The notes below the pieces were generated by a model, which did no database searches, was not told the origin of the DNA, and worked only from the letters and a program-made list of their open reading frames with translations. From assembly GCA_033807775.1 (NCBI GenBank), contig CM066319.1, forward strand, positions 159,779,983 to 159,843,982: a DNA stretch of 64,000 bases, written 5' to 3'. Position numbers and translations under genes: made by a program. Shown here piece after piece: positions 20,826 to 31,968 of this stretch; position 1 is the stretch's first letter; the number at the start of each line of letters is the position of its first letter. This DNA comes from Saussurea involucrata. Taxonomy: Eukaryota > Streptophyta > Magnoliopsida > Asterales > Asteraceae.

Positions 20826-22091
20826 AGAAAATATTTATATATTTATCACTTTAGATTTATATTTAATAAACTAAAAAATAATAATAAGGTTACCTTTTAG
20901 GGTTTAATTGTTTAGACTTTTACTTGCCCTCTTTCTCTTCTCTAAGCCGCCACATCTCTCTGGAAGTGGAAGTCGAACAACAGCTCTATAACACCATTTT
21001 CGATTGAAGATCTCCTTTCTCAGGTATTTGATTTTCTTTTCTCCTTTCGATTTTCTCTTCTCCTTTCTATTTTCCAATTTATGTTACTTCGCTTAGTATT
21101 TGCTTCACGATTTTCCAATTTCTGTTACTTCGATTAGTAATTTCTCTTCTCCTTTCGATTTTCCAATTTCTGTTACTTCAATTTCTGTTATTTCGATTTT
21201 CCAATTTCTTGAAGTGAGTTGGGTGGTTTTCTTCCACTTTTAACATTACAGATTAGGAGTTATAGTTTTATTACCTATACTATGGACCCAGTTGAGTCCA
21301 ACTGTTTTTGGATGAATCTGGGCCGTATAAACTCATTCCAACTTTCAATCTGGACCACTCAAATTCATTCAGCCATTTCATTCAGCCCATTAAGCCATCT
21401 CCCTCAAGCCTTTCTCTCACACGAACTCTCACGTGCAGTTCTCTCCCTCTCCTTTCAACCTCCACGTCCGGTTTTCTCACACGATCTCTCCCCCTCGCCT
21501 GATTTCTCTCACACGATCTCTCTCCCTCGACTGATTTCTCTCACACGAATAGCCTCACGCACTGATATTTCTCCACAATTCTCTTCCCCTTTATAAAGAT
21601 GATGACGAAGATAATTTCAAGTTTCATGGTCGTCAAGCCACACAAAATCTCTCCTGCTTGCGGTGCTCCTGTCACCGTATGCCTTTCTTTCTCTCTCTCT
21701 AAAACTGTGAACTGTATGATTGATGATTCTATGTGTTTGATTCTGTAGTTTTATTATTTGGAATCGGTGAAATTCGAAGATCGTTCTATTCTGGTAGGTT
21801 TTTGTTCACTGTGCTATGATTTCTGCCATTTTTGATGAACTTTGTTGAGTTTTAATTTCGTATTTTACTAATTGCGATGTATTTGTAATGATTTCGCCTT
21901 ATTTTTACCTTTTGAAGTGATTTTTCAGATTCCTCGCCATCACATCGCGGAGTAAATTACCCCCATTCTTTCCCGTCGCCAGGTTGTAATACCCCCTCCT
22001 CTAAAGTCACCAACTCATTTCCTCTGGATGACGATTAGGGTTTTGTTCAAGGCTTTATCATCCCGATGTTTGTTGGTGTTGTGTTTGTAGG
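20826..22091 (+). other. hAT-2 leader with possible exons
   Basis: A pyrimidine-rich leader exon may end at CTCAG/GTATTTG (21023/21024). Around 21600-21680 a stretch starting ATGATGACG encodes Met-Met-Thr-Lys-Ile-Ile-Ser-Ser-Phe and ends before a GTATGC donor. A second stretch at about 21749-21793 is flanked by TCTGTAG and GTAGGT. They look like exons of a captured gene but I do not recognise the product. Confidence 0.35.
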
Positions 22092-22192
22092 GGTTGTAAG
22101 GCATGTGGGAAAGCAGAGACAGAGAGAGGATGTAATGGTGAAGGAAGGATTCAAGGTGGAATTGCATCCGTACCAGGCTTTGGTTGGGACAA
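22092..22192 (+). pseudogene. Captured exon of unidentified gene, Cys/Gly-rich
   Basis: After an acceptor-like TTTGTAG, the frame from 22092 reads Gly-Cys-Lys-Ala-Cys-Gly-Lys and continues to Gly-Arg-Ile-Gln-Gly-Gly-Ile-Ala and Pro-Gly-Phe-Gly-Trp with no stop. It does not resemble any transposon protein I know and looks like a host gene exon. It abuts the beta'-COP fragment in a different frame, so it is probably a separate captured piece. Product not recognised. Confidence 0.45.
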
Positions 22193-22577
22193 CCTCTCAT
22201 ACTCGATATCAAGGTTTTGTTAGTTTTACAATTTGATATGCTTTTTATTGTTATGTTTGGATATTTGCTTATTAATCATGCTAATAAAGAGCACTTTTCT
22301 GCAGAGGAAACTTGCTCAAATATTAGAAAGAGTAAAATCCATGGATCTGCATTCAACGAAGCCATGGTAAATATATCTGTTTCTTGTAATTGAGTAAATC
22401 GGAAAGAGTAGTGTGTATTTTTTAAAGAGGAGTCCAGCATACCTGGACATTGATTACGGTTGTGGGGAAAATGAGCAAACAAATTTTCATTCATTTATTA
22501 ATGGACATTGGTACCTTTGTTTTACAGGATACTCACATGTTTATATTCAAGAACAATCTGCATCTGGGATTACTCAG
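22193..22577 (+). pseudogene. Captured coatomer beta-prime subunit (beta'-COP) gene fragment, three exons
   Basis: Three exons with proper splice sites join in frame: 22193-22213 (Pro-Leu-Ile-Leu-Asp-Ile-Lys, donor GT at 22214), 22305-22366 (acceptor TTCTGCAG, donor GTAAAT) and 22528-22577 (acceptor TTTTACAG, donor GTATGA). Intron phases fit (0, then 2). The joined product matches the N-terminus of plant beta'-COP, a WD40 subunit of the COPI vesicle coat: Arg-Lys-Leu-Ala-Gln, Glu-Arg-Val-Lys-Ser, Asp-Leu-His and Pro-Trp-Ile-Leu..Leu-Tyr-Ser..Cys-Ile-Trp. The normal start Met is replaced and nothing of the later WD40 repeats is seen, so it is a fragment. Being inside the hAT-2 ends, it was probably captured by the transposon. 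Confidence 0.8.
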
Positions 22578-24329
22578 GTATGAAGTTGAAGAAGTTGGGT
22601 AAAGAAGACAAGAGTGTAACATACAGGATGTAACTTGCTCTCTTGAACAAAAACTAAAGAAATTATACATATTACTGACCATAGTGATAATGTGTATATA
22701 TATAATATATAATATATATATACATATTACTGACCACGGTGATAATCTGTATATAATATATATATATATAATATATGCTTAATCTCAGCCTTTGCGGACT
22801 ACCTGATTTCGATACCCTTTTTGACGTTTCCCACAAATAATGTAATATATTTTCCAGGTAGTTTCTCTCTTTCTTTTTCAATTGATTTCATCCTCCCCCT
22901 TTTGTTTCGCATGTGTTTACGGGTGATGTCGATTCCACGAATTGATGTTGCTTTTCATTTTTGTTCGACCCTTTTGATGGATTTGGGTTTTGTTGTAATA
23001 TGCCTTTTGGGTGTTCGACGAATTGCCATCTTTCTCAAAAAAAATTGCAACATTTTGTTGTGTGTAATTGGGTTTTTGCGATGAGTTTAATTGGGGTTGG
23101 GGATTTAGTCCATTTCTTAAAACAATAGCATTTTTTCCCTTTTTACACCATGAAGAAGATATCGGCATCTGTTTTCCATTTGATTTCTTCCTTCTTTTAG
23201 AGTCTTTGTCTGTTCTTCTATGCTCCACTGGAATATTTATCCATCATGTGTGTATATATATATATATATATATATCTTGAGCTTTAAATATCAAAATTGT
23301 AATTTTGAATATCAATTTGGGGCATTGTATATATACAATTCATTAAGACAATGTGTCCACAAAAAGCAGGTTTTCAACCATCAATAGGTAGATTGCAGGT
23401 AGATTGTTGTATCTTAATTCAAATCCGACCCCTCAAGGAATTTCAAATTAAACATACATTTGGAAGGATTGGCCTCAACAGTCGAATTATGGCCTCTTAT
23501 CTTGGAATTAATATTTTTCTCCATTCTCTGTGCAAGTGGTTGAACTAATTGTTATTGTTGGCATCTCAATTTCAAAAGGTTACATTTTTTTTGATGCACA
23601 TCATATACAGGCTATAAGCTTCATTGGTATTATCAAATGACAACATTATGTTTTATCAACTGTTATATATCTGACACTTCTGTATTGTTTTTTTTAACTT
23701 ACTCTTAACTTAATTGTTGCTTAAGTTTTCTCAACTATTTTTTCTGTTGGCCAAGAAAAAAAGGAGTCTTACTTTTGCTGCTCAGACTTGAGATCAGGCC
23801 AATATATGCTTCTTAGTTTCGTGGAGCTGATTGGGCGTGAGGAAAGAGAAGAGGACCATGTCAACACTATACACAATGGTTGATTGTCTTAACATATTGA
23901 TAGGTTCCATGGCTTTTGGGCCTGTGAAGGAACCAATCATAAGCCCATTTTCAAGTTTTCTTTCACCTTTAATGTTACTGATTTTCAGGTTTTACCAAAT
24001 ATGGCATCAATTAATATTAGAGCAGTGTCTTATAATGTTTGTGGCTTAGTGCAAACTGTTGATTCTGGTTACAAAGCAAAGGTAATTCCAATATTGTCTT
24101 TAATTCATAGATTGCATCTGTTCAGTTCATCATGGATGGTGGCAAGTAAATAAAGGGGTTTAATTTGATGGTCGTTGGAAGTAGAAGTGGCGGCAAAGCT
24201 TAAGCTATTTTTCTATGTTGGTCAAGTTGACTTAAATAAATTGGTTACGCAAAAGGGTGTGGTTGTTTAATGAGTGATTTGTTTTGATTGTGCGGTTTAT
24301 ATGTGCAGTAGTAATAACATTGTCAGTTA

Positions 24330-24616
24330 GGGGCCGTTTACCAAATACTTACCCGGGTAAGCGTTTACCAAGTCACATTACCTACCTCATTGTTATGGCA
24401 AGGACCGAAAATCTTACCCGGTAAGAGTGAATGAAAGGATCGAGAGTCTTACCCCGGTAAGTGATGTCGACGACTCTTACCACGGCTAGCGCTTACCGGG
24501 TTAATTGTTGCATACGAAACCGATTTACCGGACTAAAATCTTACCCGGTAAGTAAGTGATAGTGTTAAATTTGATTGGTAAACGCTTACCCGAGTAAGCG
24601 TTTGGTAAACGACCCC
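24330..24616. mobile_element. Tourist-like (PIF/Harbinger) MITE, 287 bp
   Basis: Ends GGGGCCGTTTACCAAA and, inverted, GGGGTCGTTTACCAAA, continuing as imperfect inverted repeats of about 40 bp with ACCCGGGTAAGCGTTTACC. Flanked by TTA on both sides (24327-24329, 24617-24619), the 3-bp target of PIF/Harbinger. Internal TTACCCGGTAAG words are themselves palindromic. Non-coding. Confidence 0.8.
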
Positions 24617-25269
24617 TTAGACTTCTGGTTCACTCTTTATCCACTTCTTTCTTCAATAGGATTAGGGAAAATATGTTTATCTTTGGTTAAATTTTAAAAT
24701 CTTGTGCACTTGGAGTATGTATTTATAGAGTTGTATGTTTCAATTACAATGAATATATCTACTTATAATTAGCGTTTGGTAGGGGTATGTGCTGATATAC
24801 ATGCTTTGTTGTCAACTCACCCAGTATACCTTTTCGAGGTGGCTCTTACTCATGGATCACAAGATGTACAATTGAAAAAAGACCAAGGGCTATTTAACTA
24901 TTTTAGTTTTGAGGTACAAAATCCCCAGTAAAGAGAAAATATTGTAACTGTTATTTATGATGACCTCACTTAATTTTGTTTGTGCCAATTGGGCCATAAT
25001 TGAATAGCTTCATGGTCACTTGGTTTAATCTTTTGCGTAATGAGGGTAATTGATAAGATACGTTTGAGTTTGTGGCTATTGTGACTCGGAGTTGCAATAA
25101 GAAATGGATTTGGCATGTTGGAGAAGGAAATAAGAGTTGCATAATTTTATGTTGTCTTGATTTAGAAACTAATTACCTTTGGCATATAAAAAATGACTTG
25201 GTAAGAATTAATCTATATAGTTAGTTGATCTATTTGTAAACTGGACATTGAGATTGTTATAGTAGCTAA

Positions 25270-25445
25270 GGGGCGTTTACTAAACGTTTACTGTGTAAAT
25301 GTTTACCAATATTACTTACCGATTGAGCTTGACTAGACCGATAATCTTACCCGGTATGAAGCATAGCAAGGACCGAGAGTCTTACCCGGTAAGTGAAGGA
25401 AAAACTCTTAGCCAAGCACCTGACAAGTTTAATATGCTTACCAAC
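25270..25445. mobile_element. Degenerate second copy of the same MITE
   Basis: GGGGCGTTTACTAAACGTTTAC at 25270 matches the left end of the 24330 MITE. GGACCGAGAGTCTTACCCGGTAAG matches its interior. The right terminus is lost or eroded, so the end is approximate. Confidence 0.6.
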
Positions 25446-26583
25446 AATCTCATTTTAAATGATTAAGTCCCTAAACTATTTTGTTGAATGAAAAACCTTT
25501 AAAACTTCTCATTTTGACTGAAAAAACCATTAAACTTTCTCATCAAACTCAATTTAGTCATGGAACCGGTTGCTTCGCCTATATTGCCATCGCTTCAATT
25601 TCAACCGATTTTGCATCCAAATCAACCCTTTTTGTCCTCACAATTCCCGTCCCCGATGTAGTTACCGTATCCGAATATGGTTTCCGATTATTGTAGATAC
25701 CAAAATCAAGATTTCTTTATAGGACCAGGAGCTCGATTCGAACCTTTTAGTCATGAAATCACAAGTTTTCTGAAGATTGTTATATCCCATATGGGAATTT
25801 TGGATTAAGATGAAGAAGAGATGGAATCTCATAAAAAATTTGTCATTATTTCAGTAAAGGGCATTGTATAACATGGCAATGAGTGACTAATCAAAGAACT
25901 GAATCTAGATTAACGTCATATTATATACCAAACTTTGTTTTTACATTTATTAGAATTTTACGTCATGTTGTATACTCGGCTACCGGACGGGTATAGCACT
26001 AGTTGTTAATTGTTAGCATTTGAGGTTTGATTTCCAATTTATGGGGACTCAGACAAATCTTAAATTGGTGCAAGTAGCTGAAACTTTTTAGTCATGATTA
26101 TTTCTCTAAGCACTCTTAATAAGCACTCTTAATATGCATATAATTGGTGCAAGTAGCTGAATGGAGGTTTGATTATTTTAATGAAACTTCTGGGTTCGTA
26201 TTTAGTTTTATTTATCATTTTATAATTGGTGCAAGTAGTTGAATGGAGGTAGAATACATATTGTCGTGTTTTTTATATCATTAACATGTTTTAGAATGCA
26301 TACTTGTATTTGATAATTGAAATGAGTGGTTGTGAAGGTCCAAACTTTTTAGTGTTGTATCTGTTAACATAAATTTGTTTATGGAAGAATCCGTGTCTCC
26401 TAGTAATGTGAAAAAAATACACGGTTTGAATATTCTAAATATGTGTTATGCTAAAAAAAATGCTTATGGAAGAATCTGTGTCGCCTGTTTGAATTTTTAA
26501 TCTCTATTTTTGGTGGTTTTTAATGTCTATTTTTGGTGGTTATTAAATGTTGATAAATTCTCTATTTTTTGTTAGGTTTAATA

Positions 26584-28564
26584 ATGGACGTAGATCCCAT
26601 AGACGTGGATGAAAGTGAGGCTGTTGAGCAAAGTCAAAGCCAAAAAAATATGTCCCAAGTCGGAGACAAGAGGAAGTCAAATGTTTGGCATCATTACGAA
26701 GACATTAGAGATCCAAAGACGGGCAATGTTGTGAAGGCAAAATACAAGTATTGTTCCAAGTTATTGAACGGGAGCACAAAGAACGACACCTCTTCTCTCT
26801 CTAAACATCTTGGTTCATGTCCGAAATACCCGGCAAATATCGATAAAAAACAAATGAAAATTAGTACTTTTAGAACTAGTCAAAGTGCTGCGACTATTTC
26901 TAATTGGGAGTTTGTTTGATCAAATTGCCATTAGACTTGCTTTAGCTAGAATGGTTATTCTTGATGAGCAACCGTTTTCTATGGTCGAACGTGATGGATT
27001 TAGAGGTTTTTGTAGTGCCGGCATTCTACAATTTTGTATTCCATCACGATTCACGGTTGCTAGAGATCGTAGTAAACTATTTCTTAGTGGAGGGAGATAC
27101 TAAAAAATACCTTCAAAAGTTTGAACTCTAGAATTTCACTCACAACTGATTGTTGGACTTCTGTGCAAAATTATAATTATCTTTGTTTGACTGCACACTT
27201 TATTGATGATATTTGGAGATTGCATAAAAGGATTTGGAATTTCCGGTTAATGGATAGTCATAAAGGGAAGGAAATTGGAAAAGTAGTAGAATCATGTGTT
27301 CTTCAATGGGGTATAGAAGATAAGTTGTCTTGTCTTACTGTAGATAACGCAAGTTCTAATGATGTGGCTGTTGCGCATTTAAAAGATAATCTTAGTGAAA
27401 AACTTGTTTTAGGGGGTGAGTTTTTTCATATGAGATGTGCTGCCCATATTTTAAACTTGATTGTTAAAGATGGCTTGAATATGGTTAAGGATTCGATTAA
27501 TAGTATTCGGGGTGCGGTTAGATATGTGAGGAGCTCTCCGTCAAGAGCTAAGTTGTTTGATAAGTGTGCTTTAAAGTGTAAAATTCCGTGTAAGGGTTCT
27601 GTTTGTTTAGATGTGCCAACACGGTGGAACTCCACTTACATTATGTTAGATTTTGCTCTTAAGTTTGAGAAAGCTTTTAAAAGAATGAGACAAGAAGATC
27701 CCGATTTTGTAAAAGAATTCAAAGATGGATTTCCATCCCAACAAGATTGGGAAAATGCTAAAGCGTTATCACTTTGTTTGAAACAATTTTACGAGGCCCC
27801 AAAAGGATTTTCGGCACTTTATATGTTACAGCTAATATGCATTTTCAGGAGATCTTGGGTGTCCTTACTTCTTTGTTAGAGTGGAGAGAAGATGATGAAC
27901 CTAGTATTATTCGTATGGGTGATGAAATGAGAAAAAAGTTTGACAAATATTATGGAGGTTTGTGAAACAAATGTGATGGTTTTAGTTGCAGTAGCTCTTG
28001 ATCCACGTTATAAGATGAGGTTTGTGAAGTTTTCATTAAAAAAAGATTTTTCCTTTGGATTCCGATAAAGTGAGTGATATATATGGTCAAGTGTATGAGG
28101 TTTTGAAAAAATTGTATGACCATTATGCTTGTGTTTCTTCATCAAAGAATGATTCGTATAGTTTATTTGTGAATGATGATGGTGACCAAAATTTTGTTGG
28201 GACAGTGAAGAATAAACAAATGCGAAAAATCTATGATGAGTTTTATGAAAATGATGTTGGGGATGCTATTGAGAAATCTGAATTGGATGAATATCTTGAG
28301 GCTCCGCCTGAAAAAATGGATGTTGAGAAGTTTGAGATTTTGAGGTGGTGGAGTGAAAAATGTATTACATACAAGGTATTGGGATCAATGGCAAAGGACA
28401 TTCTAGCCATTCCAATTTCTACAGTTGCTAGTGAGTCTGCTTTTAGTACATCCGGTCTGATAGTGGATGAGTTTCGGAGTAGTTTCGGTCCAAAGACGGT
28501 GGAAGCTTTGATATGTGCTCAAGATTGGTTGAGAGCATCAACAATATGTTTGGACATGGAATAA
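26584..28564 (+). pseudogene. hAT-2 transposase, frameshifted
   Basis: DNA-cutting enzyme of hAT-2, now inactive. The start ATG at 26584 follows a splice acceptor-like TTGTTAG. Domains in order: BED finger 26680-26830 (Val-Trp-His-His-Tyr; the first zinc Cys appears as Tyr in Ala-Lys-Tyr-Lys-Tyr-Cys), catalytic domain 27121-27870 (Leu-Thr-Thr-Asp-Cys-Trp-Thr; Leu-Thr-Val-Asp-Asn-Ala; Thr-Arg-Trp-Asn-Ser-Thr), and hATC dimerisation domain 28290-28550 (Trp-Trp; Ile-Pro-Ile-Ser-Thr-Val-Ala-Ser-Glu-Ser-Ala-Phe-Ser). The frame changes near 26910, 27075, 27830 and between 27965 and 28055, so at least four indels. It was about 650 residues long when intact. Confidence 0.88.
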
Positions 28565-28777
28565 TATTTGGAGGATGTGCAAAAGTACGAGGAAGGTATT
28601 GGTTTTGTTAGGTATCTTATTTGTTTTGACTTTGATCCAAGTGTTTTATTTGTTAGGTGTTGACGAGAAGTGTCGTGAACTCGTGAAGTGCCGTGAAGAC
28701 ATGAAGTGTTTTATTCGTTTTGTTGATGTTATGTCAAGACACAAGAACTTTTAATTTGTTTATGTAATAATTTCTTT
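28565..28777 (+). other. hAT-2 region after the transposase
   Basis: Non-coding 3' region of hAT-2 with GTGTCGTGAACTCGTGAAGTG-like repeats. It ends in TCTTT (28773-28777), the left TSD of the Copia composite. Confidence 0.5.
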
Positions 28778-29073
28778 GTCGATCCCAGTTTGATCAAGTA
28801 ACAATGTAAACACGAAACGATTAAGCTTTGTATTGAACGAATAGAGAGTGTTACAAGATTGGAATGGAAAACACTCTCTATCTCTAATCACTATTAGGCG
28901 CACTCTGATTAATCTAACAAAGCTTCTAACCTAAAACTCACTAAACACACTTTAAATACCTAGGCTTGACACGCACAAGCTCATTAACCTCTAAAGCCCA
29001 TTAACATAATAAGGACTTTTACAAATAAATAACTCTATTCATTTTTCTTTATAGTACGTTTATGGTCCTAACA
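28778..29073 (-). repeat. Composite Copia LTR A
   Basis: Plus-strand sequence GTCGATCCCAGTTTG..TGGTCCTAACA; the expected initial T is missing or shared with the TSD. ATCTACCCTTAAAG at 29074 is the polypurine tract read on plus. Same family as B and C, closest to C. Confidence 0.85.
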
Positions 29074-29264
29074 ATCTACCCTTAAAGTTATATAAAGAAA
29101 AATATGGTCTCGAAAACTTTAGATATTGATCTTCTCTCCCTCTTGAATCTTTGAAACACTTTAGTGTTGCTTGTCTTCATGTCTTTCCAAGCTCCCCCTT
29201 GAATTATGCTTTTAGTCTTCAGAGTATCAACTTTATCAGTGACATTCCACAATGCTACTTCAGT

Positions 29265-31244
29265 TTAAGAATCCGTCTTTGTACCGCGAGTTGAATTGGT
29301 TTTGAAGAACTTCAGAATTTGTCGAAACAATATGCTCGAAGGAGGAAACAACATGTAGCGAACACTGCTTGGTAAGGGATGAAAAGAACCAATGCACTTG
29401 TAATCTTTTCTGTACAGATCATAAGTGCAATAGATCTTTGCTCGGTTTAAACTGATCAGCTTAGCTATAGGGTAAACATAAGCAGGTGAACCAATATTGG
29501 AAGTAAAAGACTTTGTATCAACTACAGAAGAATTATGAGAATTATTTCTATCACAGTCTTCTGTAGTTGATTTCTTTCTCCATACCATTTTTACTTTTCT
29601 GAAAACATGGTTATCTGAAGAATCATTAAGCGCACTGTCAGAAGAACTTGAATAATAAGATTGTCTTTTGTGAGAATTACCGGTTTTTGAGCGTTTCTTT
29701 GACCGTCTTTTGGATTTAGATTTTGAAGATTTTGGTTTAGAAACGGTTTTGGAACACTCTCCTTTCTCAAAATTTACCGGTGAAGGCATTTTGTCAAGAA
29801 ATTGAACATGGCTCACAAGCTTTGGTTCAAAATCGATTTTAGCGATGTCACCATCAAGACAGACTGTGGAATTCATAAAGCCGAGAACCGTTGTTCAGAG
29901 TCAGATGGATAATCATTGTCAGAGTCGGATGAGAAACAATTAAAATTTTGGAAGGAATCGGCAACGAAAGGGTTTTCAAAATCAGAGAAAATATTCCTTT
30001 TTACAAAATCGGTTTGAACCTATTTATTAGAAAAGCTCAAAACCTTTTCATCGGTGTCGAGAGACACACCTAAGAAGGCTTTGCACGAGGAACTATCTGA
30101 ATGTGTGGTGGACGGTTCAACCGAGATTGTGTCGGGGATGCTAATTTTAATCGGAGTATGATCAGTTACATCCTTAGCAACCCTTTCCTTTAGAGCTTCT
30201 GCCGCCAATGCGGACAGATGAGACGTCAGTCTAGCAATCTCGGTTTTGTAAGCCGTTCTTTCAGATTCATATAATGTCTCGATTTTGTTTTGTTTAAGCT
30301 CGTGAAAGGTAGATAAAAGAATGGTCCTTTCAAAGTCAAAAGCAGTCTTGTCCCTTTCAATTGATTCTTCGAGTTGAAAAATAATGTTTTCCAATATCAG
30401 AGGTGGAACATATTGTTTAAACTCTGATTGATCATAAGATCCTACATCTGGTGTTGCCTCGACTGGAACGGGTGTTTCCGCAGCTTTGGCAAGAGAACAA
30501 ATGTCGAAGTAATCATTTGAAAGATAAGGTGTTTTGTTTTTCAAATAAGAAGCATTAAGTTCTTCATAAACAAAAGGAACCTGAACATTAATGTTCTTTC
30601 GAGGTTGTTTATCTTCCGTATTTGGACCGACATTCTCAGGCTTTTCCCCTACTTTTGGTAATGGAATACCAGTTTGTCGCTTAATGGTTTCTTTTTCCTC
30701 ATCCTCCAGAGACAATTTGGTCCATTTGATCTTGTACTCCGGATAGCTTTTATTGAGTCCCAAAAAGTTAAATTCATAAAGAGTGGGGATTCTTGATAAA
30801 ATTTTCTTTAGGTAACACAGATTGTCATATCTGAGTCCCCAAAGGGCGTTATTATTTTTGAATTCCTTTGGTTTGTTCAAATGGATCGTTTGGTCCGATT
30901 GACCTCGCTTGTATAGTTTGGATTCAAGATCCTTAAGCTTGTTAGTCAACATATCATTTTTTTTGAACGGTTGAACGAAGATTGACAATCTTATTATACT
31001 CTTCTTGAGACTCACTTAGCTTTTCTGTGATTTCAGATAATTGAGTCTCTAAGGATTCTGTCCTTTTAGAAATGGTTGTACATTTGGTTTCATAGTTTTC
31101 AATTATGCACTTATGTTCAGCCTTTTCAATCGCTAGCTTGCCTATAGTGTCGTATTTGAATTTGGTATCGGCTTCTAGCTTAGTGATTTGGGCTTCTAAA
31201 TGAGAAACTTTCTCTTTGAGCTCAGAGTAAGTTGGATAAGACAT
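29265..31244 (-). pseudogene. gag: Composite Copia internal 1 Gag-like gene, broken
   Basis: The ATG is at 31244. A coiled-coil N-terminus (heptads of Leu, Ile and Lys, residues 1-90) is followed after a frame change near 30980 by a region with Leu-Trp-Gly-Leu-Arg-Tyr-Asp, then a low-complexity tail rich in Ser-Lys-Ser-Lys and Arg-Arg (29600-29760). A stop at about 30020 and another break near 29876 split it. The C-terminal zinc-knuckle remnant (Cys-Thr-Tyr) is disrupted by an internal deletion that joins the gene to 3' sequence at about 29430. Compared with internal 2, about 1.7 kb is missing there. Particle protein of a pol-less element. Confidence 0.7.
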
Positions 31245-31695
31245 TGTTACCTGGAAAAAAATTGATCGTTAATCGGTGTTGCTTTGAAGAATCAAACAAA
31301 AATGCTGAAGAAAATCAAAATTAAATCTGAAAACAAATCTAGAAATAAATTCGTTTCCAAAGATTAAATTCTGATTATCGAATCCGGACGAACAAACCTC
31401 GAAATTAAAATCTGATTGATGACCGAATCACCAAAAAATAACTGCACTACGTCGAACAGAAAACGAGAACCTTTTGGACCTCAAACGCCGATCTCCACCG
31501 TTCAAAATGTAGAGCAAGATGTCATGAAGCTACTGTCCAAAAATCGCGATGATCCGACGATTCAAATTCCGATAATATGCAAAACGACACGACTGCGTTT
31601 TCCAGAAAATTGTATACGAATTTTTCTTTTCTTTTTCTCACTTTCGATTGGCTTCTTCTATTACTACAAATCACCGATTCGGCTATGATACCACA
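31245..31695 (-). other. Internal 1 leader with primer site
   Basis: Next to LTR B, plus-strand TGATACCAC (31686-31694) is the reverse of GTGGTATCA, a tRNA-Met primer site shortened by mutation. The rest of the leader shows no gene; small frames here (31416-31716) have no recognisable product. Confidence 0.6.
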
Positions 31696-31968
31696 TGTAG
31701 ATCCCAATTTGATCAAGTAACAATGTTATGAAAGCAATAATCTTTATTGAACGATTGTAGAGAGTTACAAGATTAGATTGATGAACAGAACTCTCTCTCT
31801 AAACTCAATTAGGCGCACTCAATAATGATCAATCCTTTATCTAACCTAATTTCCTCTAAACACACTTTAAATACATAGGATTGACACAATAAGGCCTTTT
31901 ACAAATAAATAACTATATTCATTTCTTTATATCATTTTCTATTTTATAGGACATTTATGGTACTAACA
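31696..31968 (-). repeat. Composite Copia LTR B (middle)
   Basis: TGTAGATCCCAATTTGATC..ATGGTACTAACA. It shares the ends and scattered blocks of A and C but differs over much of its length, for example after AACAATGT. A polypurine tract (plus ATCTCCCCCTAAAG) follows at 31969, so on the minus strand it serves as 3' LTR of internal 2 and 5' LTR of internal 1. Confidence 0.85.

Larger units (their letters stand above)
22578..26583 (+). other. hAT-2 leader/intron region, mostly unassigned
   Basis: AT-rich DNA with (TA)n tracts (22690-22775, 23252-23274), one MITE and one MITE relic. An exon-like piece at about 23989-24081 has a TTTTCAG acceptor and a GTAATT donor and encodes Met-Ala-Ser-Ile-Asn-Ile-Arg; its source is not recognised. 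Words containing TAATTGGTGCAAGTAG repeat at 26065, 26139 and 26222. The region ends TTTTTTGTTAG just before the transposase start, so it may be a long leader intron. Confidence 0.35.
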
